DNA of 64,000 nucleotides, taken from NCBI RefSeq assembly GCF_008831285.2, contig NC_045142.1, positions 2,237,001-2,301,000 of the forward strand. The letters are read 5' to 3'. This document shows positions 33,301 to 44,713 of this stretch, in pieces. The DNA comes from Nymphaea colorata (lineage: Eukaryota > Streptophyta > Magnoliopsida > Nymphaeales > Nymphaeaceae). The stretch's first letter is position 1. Each line of letters begins with the position of its first letter. Below the pieces are notes generated by a model. That model was not told the DNA's origin. It saw only the letters and a list, made by a program, of their open reading frames with translations, and did not search any database. A program made the translations under genes and the position numbers.

Positions 33301-36300
33301 ATTTTTTATTAGGCTGGGAGTGTTTCCACCACAATTTGCAACAATAACTCTTCCAGAAGGACTGACTTTAATGAGGGAATTCCTTTCACAGTTTTCTTTG
33401 TCAGGTTCTGATCCTTATCATAAACATTGTTATAAGGAGTTGCACCATCCCAAATGTGATGTCTGCCACCACTTTGTAAGTGCATTGACTGGCACTTGCT
33501 CTTATCATTTCATTTAACCTAAATTTGTTGCTTTGCCCATGCTAAGCCATGCAGGTTCCAATGCTATATTATAAGAAGCTGTTTTGTCAAATTATTCTCA
33601 AATTATCATTCATATTTTTTCACACACTATTGGATTATTTATGTAAGTCAAACTCAAAAGATTAATCAGGTCACATGGTGATCTGCCGAAAGATGTAAAG
33701 CATTTTCTCCTTTGGGGATAACACGGGTGGTATATGCATGTTAAATGGAGACATAGTCAGTTGGATTTTATGAATCAGTGCATGTGTGCATCTTCACCAA
33801 GTGTTGCTACAATTTAGCCTTGGTTTGATGATCAAGTGGAAGGTTTTAGTTTTTCATTTTAATAATTTTACATTTATATACCTGCTCCATTTTGTAATTG
33901 TGAAGTCAGTCTCAAAAACCTCGGAAGTTCCCATGTATGTCAAGAGAATGATGAAAATCCTTGTGTAATCAAGAATTTTTAATTTGCTGGTCGGTATTTT
34001 GTGTCTTGATGTTTGATATAACATGTATTCAGTTGGTTCCTTTTTCCAGCTCTTTTAGCGTTACAGTGCAATCACCGTAACTTAAGTCCTTTTTAGCCTA
34101 TTGTTGGTTCTGCATGAATTCCAGCTAAAACAGTTGCCCCTTTTTTCTTTTTTCTGTTTGCTTTTAAATGATTTACTGTGCTATAAAAACTTTTCTGTAA
34201 AAATGGGTTACTTGCATTACCTTTTCTAAGATCTGCTGAGGCACAAGATGACTTTCTCTTCTCTTGAAAATGAACCTGTATGATATTTGTTTTTAATTCA
34301 AATGGTACCCTATCCAACCTAAGTTAAACATGTTATATCTTCTCGTATTCTGCCTCCTCCAGATTCCCACAAACAGAGCTGGCCTAATTGAGTATAGAGC
34401 ACATCCATTTTGGGGCCAGAAATATTGTCCTTCTCATGAGCATGATAACACGCCTCGCTGTTGTAGTTGTGAGCGCATGGAGGTATCCAGATTCTCTGTT
34501 TATTTATATACCTCCTTCTTTTCTGTGTATAATTGCTTTCAGGTTTCAAGAATAGTTGTTATGATAATAATATGTGAGTTTGCCAAATAGTCAAGGAATA
34601 CAAGATTTATTTCTTTGGAAGATGGGCGCTGTTTATGCCTGGAATGTCTGGAAACTGCTGTAATGGATACCGGCGAGTGCCAGCCACTTTACCATGCCAT
34701 CAGGGACTACTATGAAGGAATGAACATGAAACTGGATCAAGAAATTCCCATGCTTCTAGTTGAGAGACAGGCCCTCAATGATGCCATGGAAGGCGAGAAG
34801 GTTCAGAAATTAATTTGGAGACCTTTTTCATTTTGAATTTCCTGTTGTTACAAAAATGATTCTGTTCCCAGGGTCATCATCACATGCCTGAGACAAGAGG
34901 CCTATGCCTTTCAGAGGAGCAGACTGTTACCACTGTATGAGGATTTCTAATTTATGCCTCTTAAGTTTCTAGTTCAGGTTGGACTCTTTTCTGAAGTCTC
35001 GACAGTGTTTCTTATTAGAGTCCACATTTGTCTTCTCATGTACAGATCTCTAAGAAGCCAGACATTGGAGAGAACAAAGTAAAAAATATGCGAACTCAAC
35101 AAAAGAGATTGACTCGAAGATGTGAAGTCACAGCCATTCTGATCCTTTATGGGCTTCCAAGGTACTCACTTTCTCATCCAATATTGTGGTTTTGAGAGGG
35201 AAACGTGTAAAAAGTCGACATTCTATGATGTCCTGTTGTGGTAAATGATCAGGGCCCACAACTATATATTCCCAGTCTCATGTTTTTACATCTGTAAGAA
35301 TCCTAAATAATCATTTTAATTACCTTTTATTTGGACAAGACTGAAGACTCTGCGTTTGGTCATACATATCAAAGATCACCTTCTATGCCCTATCTTCTAC
35401 TAGTATTTCATAAGTGAAAATTCGCTTTCAGGAAGCTCCGGTAATGCATCTTCATTTTCAATGCCAACAGTCCAAATCTCATGTATTGTAGATGAAATTC
35501 GAGTAATATTTATTTGAACTTTCAAATCATGAGATGTCTTTTCTCATGAGCTGAACCGTATTCAACTATCTAAGGGTTTGTAAGATATATTGTCTTTTCC
35601 ATTTCTGCTGTCTTTTATAAGTAACAATTCCTCCCAATAAGGTTGACAGTCGTGGGGGTACTCAAATCAAATTCATGTTTCACGTACTCAAATTCATGGT
35701 TCACTCTTCATAGTCGAACAACGTTAGTTGAGCAACTATTTCTCCTGTAGATCCAATCTGCCTTAAGTGCAGTAGGCTATATCCTGTTCCTAACCTGGCT
35801 AGGCTCAGGTGAAGTGTCGTCTGTGCAACTTCCACAAGGCACTAGCATTTTATAGTTACAGATTCAAAGCTTAACTTGAAGGCAACGAGTACAAAACTTC
35901 TTCGGGAACTGGCATTGTCTATTTTCTTAGCAATTATCTTTCTTTGTTTTACTAGTTATGTGTTGGGTGCCCACGCAGATTGTTAACCGGCTCTATTTTG
36001 GCTCATGAATTGATGCATGGCTGGTTGCGCCTTAAAGGTAAGGTGGTGGTTTTCTGGTTTTCATTTTGATGATGACCTGCTGAAAGGTGATTTCCTTCTA
36101 GTTTTGATAGTCTCTCTCTGCCTCTCTGTGCACTTGCAATATGCTATTCTCTAATAAGTATTGATACTGCAGGCTACCGCAATTTAAGCCCCGAGGTGGA
36201 GGAAGGAATATGTCAAGTGCTGTCATTTATGTGGCTTGAGTCGGAAGTGATGGCGGGCTCAAGTAGTGGTGCATCCTCCTCATCCTCGTCATTTTATTCA

Positions 36301-36483
36301 TCGAAGAAAACTGGCAGAAACGACGTAGAGAAGAAGTTGGGCAAATTCTTCATGCATCAAATAGCACATGACACTTCAACAGCTTATGGAGATGGGTTCA
36401 GAGCTGCCAACAGAGCTGTGAACCAGTATGGGCTACGACGCACTCTCGACCACATCCATATGACAGGACAGCTTCCATTGTAA
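30208..36483 (+). CDS. DA1-family peptidase (UIM, LIM and zinc metallopeptidase domains)
   Basis: Twelve exons: 30208-30253, 31682-31836, 32166-32247, 32404-32530, 33105-33225, 33392-33475, 34363-34482, 34591-34800, 34872-34934, 35046-35161, 35979-36037, 36173-36483. They sum to 1494 nt, 497 residues. DA1 proteins are ubiquitin-activated peptidases that limit cell proliferation and organ size. An N-terminal stretch ([16 protein letters not shown], then [16 protein letters not shown]) leads to two ubiquitin-interacting motifs ([14 protein letters not shown] and [12 protein letters not shown]). A LIM domain follows (CGGC...[10 protein letters not shown]...HHPKCDVC), then a LIM-like second zinc region ([15 protein letters not shown]), then the peptidase with HELMH at 384-388 as the HExxH zinc site and EEGICQ after it. 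All junctions are GT-AG and the frame closes. The tiny first exon is the least certain; it is supported by frame and by the plausible join MHPCVSG-CHSSPC. Family members such as DA1 and DAR2 cannot be told apart with certainty. Confidence 0.93.
30258..30301. repeat. (CT)n microsatellite at the donor side of DA1 intron 1
   Basis: About 44 bases of CT directly after the donor GTGATC of the first coding exon. Confidence 0.9.
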
Positions 36484-37233
36484 GAGGGTGCATTGTATTA
36501 CTAAGCCATCCTAACTGCAGAACTAATGCAAAAGCCTGGTTCTAGAATGATTGCCTCGTTGTTTTTGAAGGGGTTTTATCGATGCTGGAAGAATCACAGT
36601 AGAATATTGGTTTGTACTTATTGTTAAATAATTATTTATTTTCACAGAAGTATTCCATGTCTTATGATTCGAACTGAGAACAATAATGAAAAATGTCTGT
36701 AAAGATGTCAGTGGGCAGGTAGCAATTTCATTTGTAATGAGCGAAAGCACATGCCTGTTTGCAAAATCAACCATATTTGGACCCCTTTTATTTTCAAGAT
36801 TTCAGAAGCAACTTTTGGGTTCTTTCCAGGATGCTTCACCTAAGCATGTTTGCTTCCTGTGACTTTAGGAATTAATCAGTCCATTGCCAATGTTAAGTCC
36901 CCTGCAAATTAATTTGTTATTTAAAGAGTTGCTGCACTTGCAAAATGCATCCAGGGGGAAGGAGAAACTGAAGACGGGATTCTGAAAAATGAATTAATAT
37001 TAGAAACACATGAATACTAATATAACCTATTGATACATTTTAGAGCATAACAATATTTGATCTATACAAAGAAAATGTGCCGTTTCATGGCAGCAATTAC
37101 AAAACTTGCTACCACGGTTCCTCGGACGCAGCAAAAAAAAAAAATCAAACCACTTTGGACTTTATATCATACTGTGCACATTAGGTTCTCCACTGAGGTA
37201 GAATTTAATGCAATGGCATTTCAACTCAAGGGC
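36484..37233. other. Convergent spacer between the DA1 and carrier genes
   Basis: The 750 bases between the two stop codons must hold both 3' UTRs and their polyadenylation sites. An AATAAT and AT-rich run near 36625-36690 could serve DA1. Nothing else was recognised. Confidence 0.6.
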
Positions 37234-40200
37234 TCAGTCATCCGGAGGATCGGAAAGAAGCATCTTCATTGTCTCGTATGTCATGAAGACTATGCCAACA
37301 CTAGGAACAACCTTGTAGTATTCAGGAAGGATGCCTCTGTACAGTCCACGGAATCCTTCAGTCCGCACTATGTGTGCAAATGTTCCAAAAAGCCCCATAT
37401 TATAAACACGAGGACGACCTGCAGCCCCTTCCAACTGTTTCCGCCGTCTTACCAGATCCAGAGGAAATGTCACTGGAAATCACATAAAAGGAATTCTCAG
37501 CAATCTGAAAAAAAAAAACTGTTCATTTTTCTAGTTAAAGCAGCCATATTAGACAGTTATTGTGGTGTGGAAGACTGACTTATTTTCAGAACGGGGCAAG
37601 ATGAATGAAGAAAAAAAAAAACGTGCGAGCGACCACAACATTCCATCTTAGCAACACAAGAAAAGAGACACAAGTAACACTAATTCTGGAAACATCTTTG
37701 TTCCTCAGTAAGTGTCACCTTATAGAAATCAATGTCCAACAAGTCCAAGCAGAGCATTTCTCATCTACTAGCATAAAATACCACAACATCCCGTGCCTGT
37801 GCACTTGAATTTACATAGGTGTTATATGTTCAATGATATCCGTTCATGGAGTATAAATGCAAATACGGTAAAATTACTTGAAAAGATGCAGCTAAAATTG
37901 CTGAATCAATAAATGAGATACAAAAGGAGAAAAAGACTCAAGATTTTATCCTCATTACCTGTTGAGGATGCAATACCAGAGAGGCTTCCACAAGCCAAGC
38001 TGACAAGAATGGAAGAATCACTTGGCCTATCATAAAAATAAATAGCGATTAAGATAAATAAAATAAAATACCAAAAAAAATACAGTCATTCAGAATATAA
38101 AATCTGCCTCATTGATCTACAAAAAGAAAAAGTAGTACCTGTGTATTTGCCAAGATGATCTCAGAGTTTCATAGACACAAAAGCTTATTGATATATTGGG
38201 ACCCACCCCCTGTATCATGAAAAACAATCTAGTCAAACAAGGACCAAAGGACAGCAGGCAGAACAGAATGCAAAAAGATTAGCATACCAGAAGCGTTGCA
38301 CCTAAACCTTTGTAGAGTCCCCTAATGCCCTCATCTCTGCAAATGGTGCAAAGTGCATGTGAAATGCCCCTGTAATAGATGGCATTCGTCTGCAAAATTT
38401 CATACATAAGGAGTTCTGTTATTAATGCAAATCAATAATCCCGCCCAAAAAGATCACATCACGGTGCATGACAATGAATAGCTAATTCAATGAATGGATT
38501 CTGTTTAATGACATTCTGAAATGGACTATACAGATTCAGCATAAAGGCAAAAATGTCCTGAAAGCGCAACACAGGTATAGCTCATGTTTGTATGCGGTGG
38601 CAAATTCCATATCAGAATTCTTTTATACCAAAAGTGGAAAACTTGATCCTTTGGGTGAAAATGTGATAATATCAAGTATGAACTATCTTAGAGAAATGAA
38701 TAGCACAGATGTAGCAGAAAAAGAATGTGTCAAATTCAACAAGAGAATCACATCAGAGAGAGAAAGGGCCCTGCTACATTCTTCAATATTATAAACATAT
38801 ATTTAATTAATAAAATAAACAAAAGATTCATGGCATACACCTTTCTTCAGTTCATTAGAATCATTCTGTAGGTTCCCTCTTTCTGTCACAAAATGTAAGT
38901 TCTTTTTTTTTTCTTATTCTCACTAGTTCTGACTTGCAGCTATTCAACCATGAAAGGATAGCTCTTCCAATAAAAACTTATAAACAGGAAAAATAATATG
39001 CATGCTAAGAACTAGCTGAGGAATTCAAATTCAGAGAGTTAACTCCAAGGAATCACTCTACAACAGGAGATACAGAAACAGATACCTGAGCAGCGAGCCT
39101 AGTTCTGACAAGATCCAATGGGTATGTAATAGAGGCTGCTGTTATTCCAGCTAAACCACCACCTACAAGGCGCACAAAAAGATCCACACTTGCATTTTCT
39201 CTATCCTTATCCAATGCAGGAATTGATTGCAAGAACTGAAATAAAAGATACCTGCTTTCCATCAGTAAATTTTATGGGAACGAAACAAAATTATTAGAAG
39301 AGATAAAAGAGAAATGAAATAAAATTTACTAACATTTTTATATCGCTCGTATGAATAAAAGCTGATTGATGAATATGGAAGACGATGCACTATTGTCACC
39401 AAATTTCCCTTCCAGAATGCTCTGAAACCTTCTTCATAAACAATACGAGAAGCCTCACGCCATATGCTAGGCTTGCTCAGAGTAGCAACATCAGAGTGCA
39501 TCCCTTGTAGCTGAGATGACAGGATAATACAATTGAGACATGACACAAGTATCAGTTAACAATGTGTTACATGGATTTAACTTCTACAAGCATTAAGTAT
39601 CCTTGTCTGCTACTGATAGACACTGACATCAACACATATCCGACATTTCTTAAGAGTTATGCTTCTTTTTTCCTTATTTTACATAAAATAGGCTTTCCTT
39701 TTTTATCAAAATATATAAAGAAAAGAGTGAGCAGGAGCTGAGGTGCAACCCCTCCTTTGCTCCCTTTTGGTAAGATATTAAGTGAAAGAAGAAGGGACAC
39801 CACTCCACTCCACTTCATATACATAGCATGTCAGTATTCTCTGTGCCAGACGAAGGCAAACAATGTTGGGCACAAATACTTGTTTCAGTGCATAAGTACT
39901 GTAAACTGTTAGCTACTAGCATAAGGTGTCAGGGCATTCATAAATAGACCAGCAAGATATAGCATACTCAAAGGTAAAATTTGCATTTGGTGAACTTCGT
40001 TACAAGATAAAAATGCCAATTTTCTTGTCTTCAAGAAAGGTTGAGGCCCTGAGGGCATATAGCATAATTCTGACACAAACCCTCAACAGAAAGATAAAGT
40101 AGCTTCTAGTAATCCATTTGCTGACTTGGTAATTGACAAACGACTTTCTTTGATTGTTATAGTTGATTTATAGTTGATTTACTTTTATCAGTTAAGTGAT

Positions 40201-41375
40201 AAGTCCAAAACAACATCTGTCGGATAAAAACAGAAACTAAACCAAATATGAAACAGTGAACAGTGGCTCCTCATGATGCATCCCACGCTACAACAAGGAC
40301 CAATTTTCAACGCCACATGTTTACTCTTATGATCTTGATTATGATGTTCCTCATGTTTAGGTTGAAATTCTTGCCCTCCATAGTCTAAACATGTCAAAGT
40401 GTCCAACCCTGGCCTCCATAGTCTAAACAACATGTCAAAGTGTCCTAAACTCTTAATCGCTGATCCAGGATCGCATTTTAAAAATGGCGTGTGACCGCTG
40501 ACTCTCATGTGCAGGTCCCCCCTTGCCCACCTAACATGAATCTTATTCAAGTACGTGAAATTCAAGCAAAAAAGAAGACTACCATCATAACACCCCCTTT
40601 ATCCACCTTGCCCAAGCATATGAATAAGAATGATCACATCCAGAACCGTCACAACCAGGAAGGGAAATGACAATGCTGGAGTCCATCGTCTCACTGAACG
40701 CGAACTCCAACTTCCCAAAACTTGGTATTGGTACCACTGCACTTCCTTTGTCTGAATTCAGAACCGACTTTTATCTCTTGACGGAACATATTTTCTCACC
40801 TCACCGAGCTGAAATATCAAAGCTCTGCACGAAATTTCTGACTCGTAACCACCCCTAATTACAGGACTAACAATTCCCACTAATCCTTTATAATTTTAGC
40901 CTGGGACAACAATCAATAAGCGAAGAATACTGACAGGAACAAGAATAATGCAAGGGCAACAGCAAACACGTTTATTGCATACATGATTTTATTCTCCATA
41001 GCCTCAAGTCCTATAGATGAGATTTCCAAATTCAGAACTCACTCTCATAATTTTATTTTTTATTTTTTTTAAAAAAAAAGAAGAAGAAAAGGGAGACCAA
41101 AACAGGAAGGGGAGAAAACGGCTGACCTGGAAGAGGATGGTAAGGCGCGCCAGCGGCGCTGTGCAGGTCTTGCTGACGGCGCCCGCGATGCCACCGGCGA
41201 GCAGCTGGGAAATAGTCCCGATCTGCGACTGCTGCACAGAGTGCGTGTATTTTCTGACACCGGCGCGGTCGAGGCTGCCCGAGTTCAGCGACTGCGAGCA
41301 CGCCGATAGGTGCGCTCTCGCCGTCCCCTGGTGGTGAAGCCTCCCGTCGGCCGCTGCCGCCGCTTCCGTCTGCAT
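37234..41375 (-). CDS. Mitochondrial carrier (SLC25) family protein
   Basis: Seven exons on the minus strand: 41375-41127, 39510-39334, 39235-39086, 38389-38288, 38209-38139, 38026-37959 and 37472-37234. They give 1056 nt and 351 residues, with every junction in frame and GT-AG. The protein would exchange a small solute across the mitochondrial inner membrane. Three carrier repeats are seen with the PxD/ExxK/R-type signatures: TAPLARLTILFQ (about 72-83), TYPLDLVRTRLAAQ and TFPLDLVRRRKQLEG. The GLYKGL and GLYRGI motifs and the ends NISISFCVYETL and GIVFMTYETM are also present. The first signature lacks the usual acidic residue. The N-terminal about 50 residues are variable and Ala/Ser rich. 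From memory it resembles a plant carrier subgroup near the CoA and adenine nucleotide carriers (At3g53940/At2g37890 group); the substrate is unknown. The gene is convergent with DA1. Confidence 0.93.
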
Positions 41376-41760
41376 CTCCCAAACCAGAAACGACCCTTCC
41401 CCACCTCTTCCTCTTCCCTCCCAAAGCCTCTTTCCGTTTCGGAAGTACCTCAAGCAGCAGAGCTCCGTCCCCAAAGCCCAAACCAGAACTCCTCCTTCTT
41501 CGTCACATCTCTCTCTCTCTCCCTCTCCCTTCCTTCTTCTGCACTCCTCCGTTCCAGGAGTCAAGACCGCAGTCTTCCCGTTCGGAGTGAAGACAACTCC
41601 TATTTCCTCGTAGAGTTTTATGGGCTCAAAATTCGGGATATTGTTTTCTGGAAATGACCGGAAAAAAGAGGAAATCTCGGGAAAAAAGAGAAGTAGGTGA
41701 GCCCTAAGCGGGAATGGCCGGAGATGTGGGAAATTTCGAATATCCACGGGCCTCGAATAT
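41376..41760 (-). promoter_or_regulatory. Leader and proximal promoter side of the carrier gene
   Basis: GC-richer DNA upstream of the carrier ATG, with a GA-rich tract on the minus strand (CT on + at about 41505-41535). The frame runs on upstream (to 41747) but conservation starts after the ATG at 41375, so that start was chosen. Antisense + strand frames here are shadows. Confidence 0.4.
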
Positions 41761-42310
41761 TCCCACGCGGCCGAAATCGTTTATTAATAAACTTAGGAAA
41801 TGAAAAGATTTGCTTCTCCCTATCATCTGCTCTCCGTTTTTTATTCGAATCGGTCGTTGGAACTTGTGAATCGGATCAGTTTAAACTCCTTAAGCATCCG
41901 TTTAGGAACAGTGTTTCCATCTTAATTTCATGCATGTAACTTAAAAATTGATTAGACTGTCCGATACTTTTACTTTAAAAAGTATTTTATGAATCTACTT
42001 TAATTTTTTTGATGTTAATTGATACCGAACTGCTCCTAAGGAACGTATGATACCAAGAACAAACCGTTTTTGTTTCGTAGGATATGGTGCTTTTTTTTTT
42101 CCCGACGTTTGCAACTGTTAATAACAAGTCGAAGATAGATGATGACTTCAAATCCAAGATAAACAATGACTTGTAGAATCTGTTCTACGATTTGGCATCT
42201 TGGATCATGATGAACATTATCTTTAGTAATATCCTAATCTGAATTTTTTTTGTCTCGGGATAAAGCGCAGAGACAGAGTGTTATCCTTTGTAAGTTCAAA
42301 CGAGTTTTTA

Positions 42311-42531
42311 GGAGGCGTTTGACACCCTGAAAAAATAATCTGAGGTGTATTATATGGAAAAGTTTTGGCACAAGGTTCCCACGATCAAACAAGGGTGGAA
42401 TTGCCTTGTAGGAGCAAATCTTTAAGGGGAAAAAAATCAGAGATGGAGATTCATTTTTTTCCCTTCGAAATAGATATTCGGAAAGAGTATCTTGGCCATG
42501 AAATACTTTTTCAGCATGTCTAAACGCCCCG
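42311..42531. mobile_element. Tourist-like MITE with TTA target duplication
   Basis: The left terminus GGAGGCGTTTGACACCCTGA and the right terminus read inverted, CGGGGCGTTTAGACATGCTG, match at most positions and both continue into AAAAA. The element is 221 bp and non-coding. TTA stands on each side (42308-42310 and 42532-42534). A 3-bp TTA/TAA duplication is typical of PIF/Harbinger elements. Confidence 0.7.
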
Positions 42532-42740
42532 TTATTGGCCTTCCCTACCAAATTTTCTTAATTGAAATTTCTCTTTTGAACTTGAAAACAAATTGTGAGT
42601 AGTATCTCTCTTGGCTTACGGATAGGTTAAGGCCTTTGGGCGTGTTTGAATGAAAAGTTTCACGAGATACAGTCTCTGTGGACCGGTGCAGCGAAGAGCG
42701 TTCTCAGACTTTTCTTCATTGTACGTCTTATTGATAATAT

Positions 42741-42887
42741 TGATAACAGTAACAAGTTGTTGCTGTCTCATAAATCTGTCTCATTTTTTTGGGTATATTT
42801 ATATAACACTGCATCATCGTGGGTCATGAATTTATTCTAATATTTAAAGTAGATTCATAAGACAATGACAACTTGTTACTGTTGTCA
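42741..42887. mobile_element. Hairpin MITE-like element
   Basis: Left arm 42741-42778 (TGATAACAGTAACAAGTTGT...) and right arm 42851-42887 (...ACAACTTGTTACTGTTGTCA) are inverse copies over about 37 bases with few mismatches, around a 70-base AT-rich centre. The right arm also contains GTAGATTCATAAGACA, shared with other copies in the window. Confidence 0.6.
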
Positions 42888-43677
42888 AACATGCTGCTAA
42901 GTTACAAGAAAAAAAAAAGGTTGTCTTACCACAAAGGGTACGAGAGTAAAAGTCATCCCAACAGCTATTCAAACACCCCATGGGTGGGCGTTTTTTCACC
43001 TTGGTTCTCATATCAGAGGAGATGCAATCTCAGATTTGAAATCTCAAATATGAGGTTTTGGCCTATGGATCTCAAATCCTTATTTTTGTTAATGATGATA
43101 ATTTATCTTTGATGGGTTCCATACAAAAGGGACTTTAGATCAGCTTCGTAGCCCTGATCCGAAGCTATCAAACACACCCTAAACTTAAAAAGTTTGAGAG
43201 TTTTACGCCATGAAATATATAAAATGAACAAATTGGTCAACCTATGATCTTTCCATCCAGAAAAAAAAAAAAAAAAACATTCAATATGTATGGCTTTGGT
43301 GCACTTCACATAGATGCAGTTTGTGAACTGATGGCTCATGTTGATTAGTCAGGGACCATGAATCTTTTGGTGGCCCATATTACTTCATGAGATGCATTGG
43401 TAGATGCATGAAATGAAGCATGAAAGAAAATATATGCTTTCTTATAAGAATCCAATGCATAAACAATATGTTATTTCCATGCATGATAGTGACTTCCAAA
43501 GGATTCATGGCATCTTTCTCAGCAATATTTTTCCCTGTCATATTCACCACTAACTTTTTTATGTGCCTTCTGTACTCTGCACTTAGAGAACATGCTCCCC
43601 ATCAGATTGTGATTGCCTGCCACACTCTCCAACAAGTTCATGGCCATAAATAGTTGGGAAATTTCCATTAGAACCGG

Positions 43678-43883
<206 letters not shown>

Positions 43884-44542
43884 AGCATCTCTCTATAATC
43901 TTATCAATTATACATGTGCAAACGCCAGCATGCACGTATCCCTCAGATACTTGGACACTTTCGTGCATAAAGAAGAGAAAGAAAGTCTTTTAAGTAAAAG
44001 AAATCTTGGTTGTGACTGCGATCTTATCCTCTCTTGTTGGATAAGTTTCCCAGTAACGCCATTTTCATCTCATCAGCATACATGATTCTCATCAACTTGC
44101 ACTTGGAAAAAAAAATTAATTAGAGAGTTGCCCACTTGGATTACGCCATTTGTCTGGATATTTCTCACTATAATGCGCGATCTACTTAACGACTTCAAGT
44201 TGAAGAAGGTCAAGAGTTCAATACCGGACGTGAGCACGGCCGGCTCGCATTCCGGCTAACCCACGACTCGCCTATCTGACAAGGGAGGAGAAAGAAAACT
44301 AAGTTGTTTTGTCTTGTTATCATTGTATTTTTTTTAATTTTTGTCTCTATTTGACTTTGGTATGGGACCAATGAAATTGATGAAAAATGAAGTAAATGTG
44401 CAAGCAATATGAAAACAAGGCAGTGTGACAGGCATGACAAAGAGTTGGTAGTTGACACCAACCTCTCATGAGATCACAGGATACATGAGAAGAGAACAAG
44501 CTAGGCTGCCCACTGGCTCGGCTGCATGCCTGAGGTTTGACG

Positions 44543-44713
44543 AGTGGCGGAGCCGCATGATGGTTGGTGCGAGGAGTTGTCCACACCAACCTCACATATT
44601 TATTTTTACATTAATGTTTTGATATATTTGATTGTTTTTATATATATACCCTAAAAGCATTAAAATTATTAAATTAGTGTCCCTCCAACCAAAATTTCTG
44701 GCTCCGCCAATGC
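44543..44713. mobile_element. hAT-like MITE with 8-bp target duplication
   Basis: 171 bp, bounded by TGGCGGAGCC on the left and GGCTCCGCCA on the right. GTTTGACG directly flanks both sides (44535-44542 and 44714-44721). An 8-bp duplication is the signature of hAT transposons. There is no coding capacity; the interior is AT-rich. The two ends are offset by two bases. Confidence 0.72.

Noticed and set aside
40188..40565. 125-codon minus frame in carrier intron 1
   Set aside because: It lies within a well-supported intron, includes a small tandem duplication (about 40378-40450) and has no family match.
44200..44280. tRNA-like or SINE B-box near AAGAGTTCAATACCGG
   Set aside because: There is no matching A-box or cloverleaf upstream.
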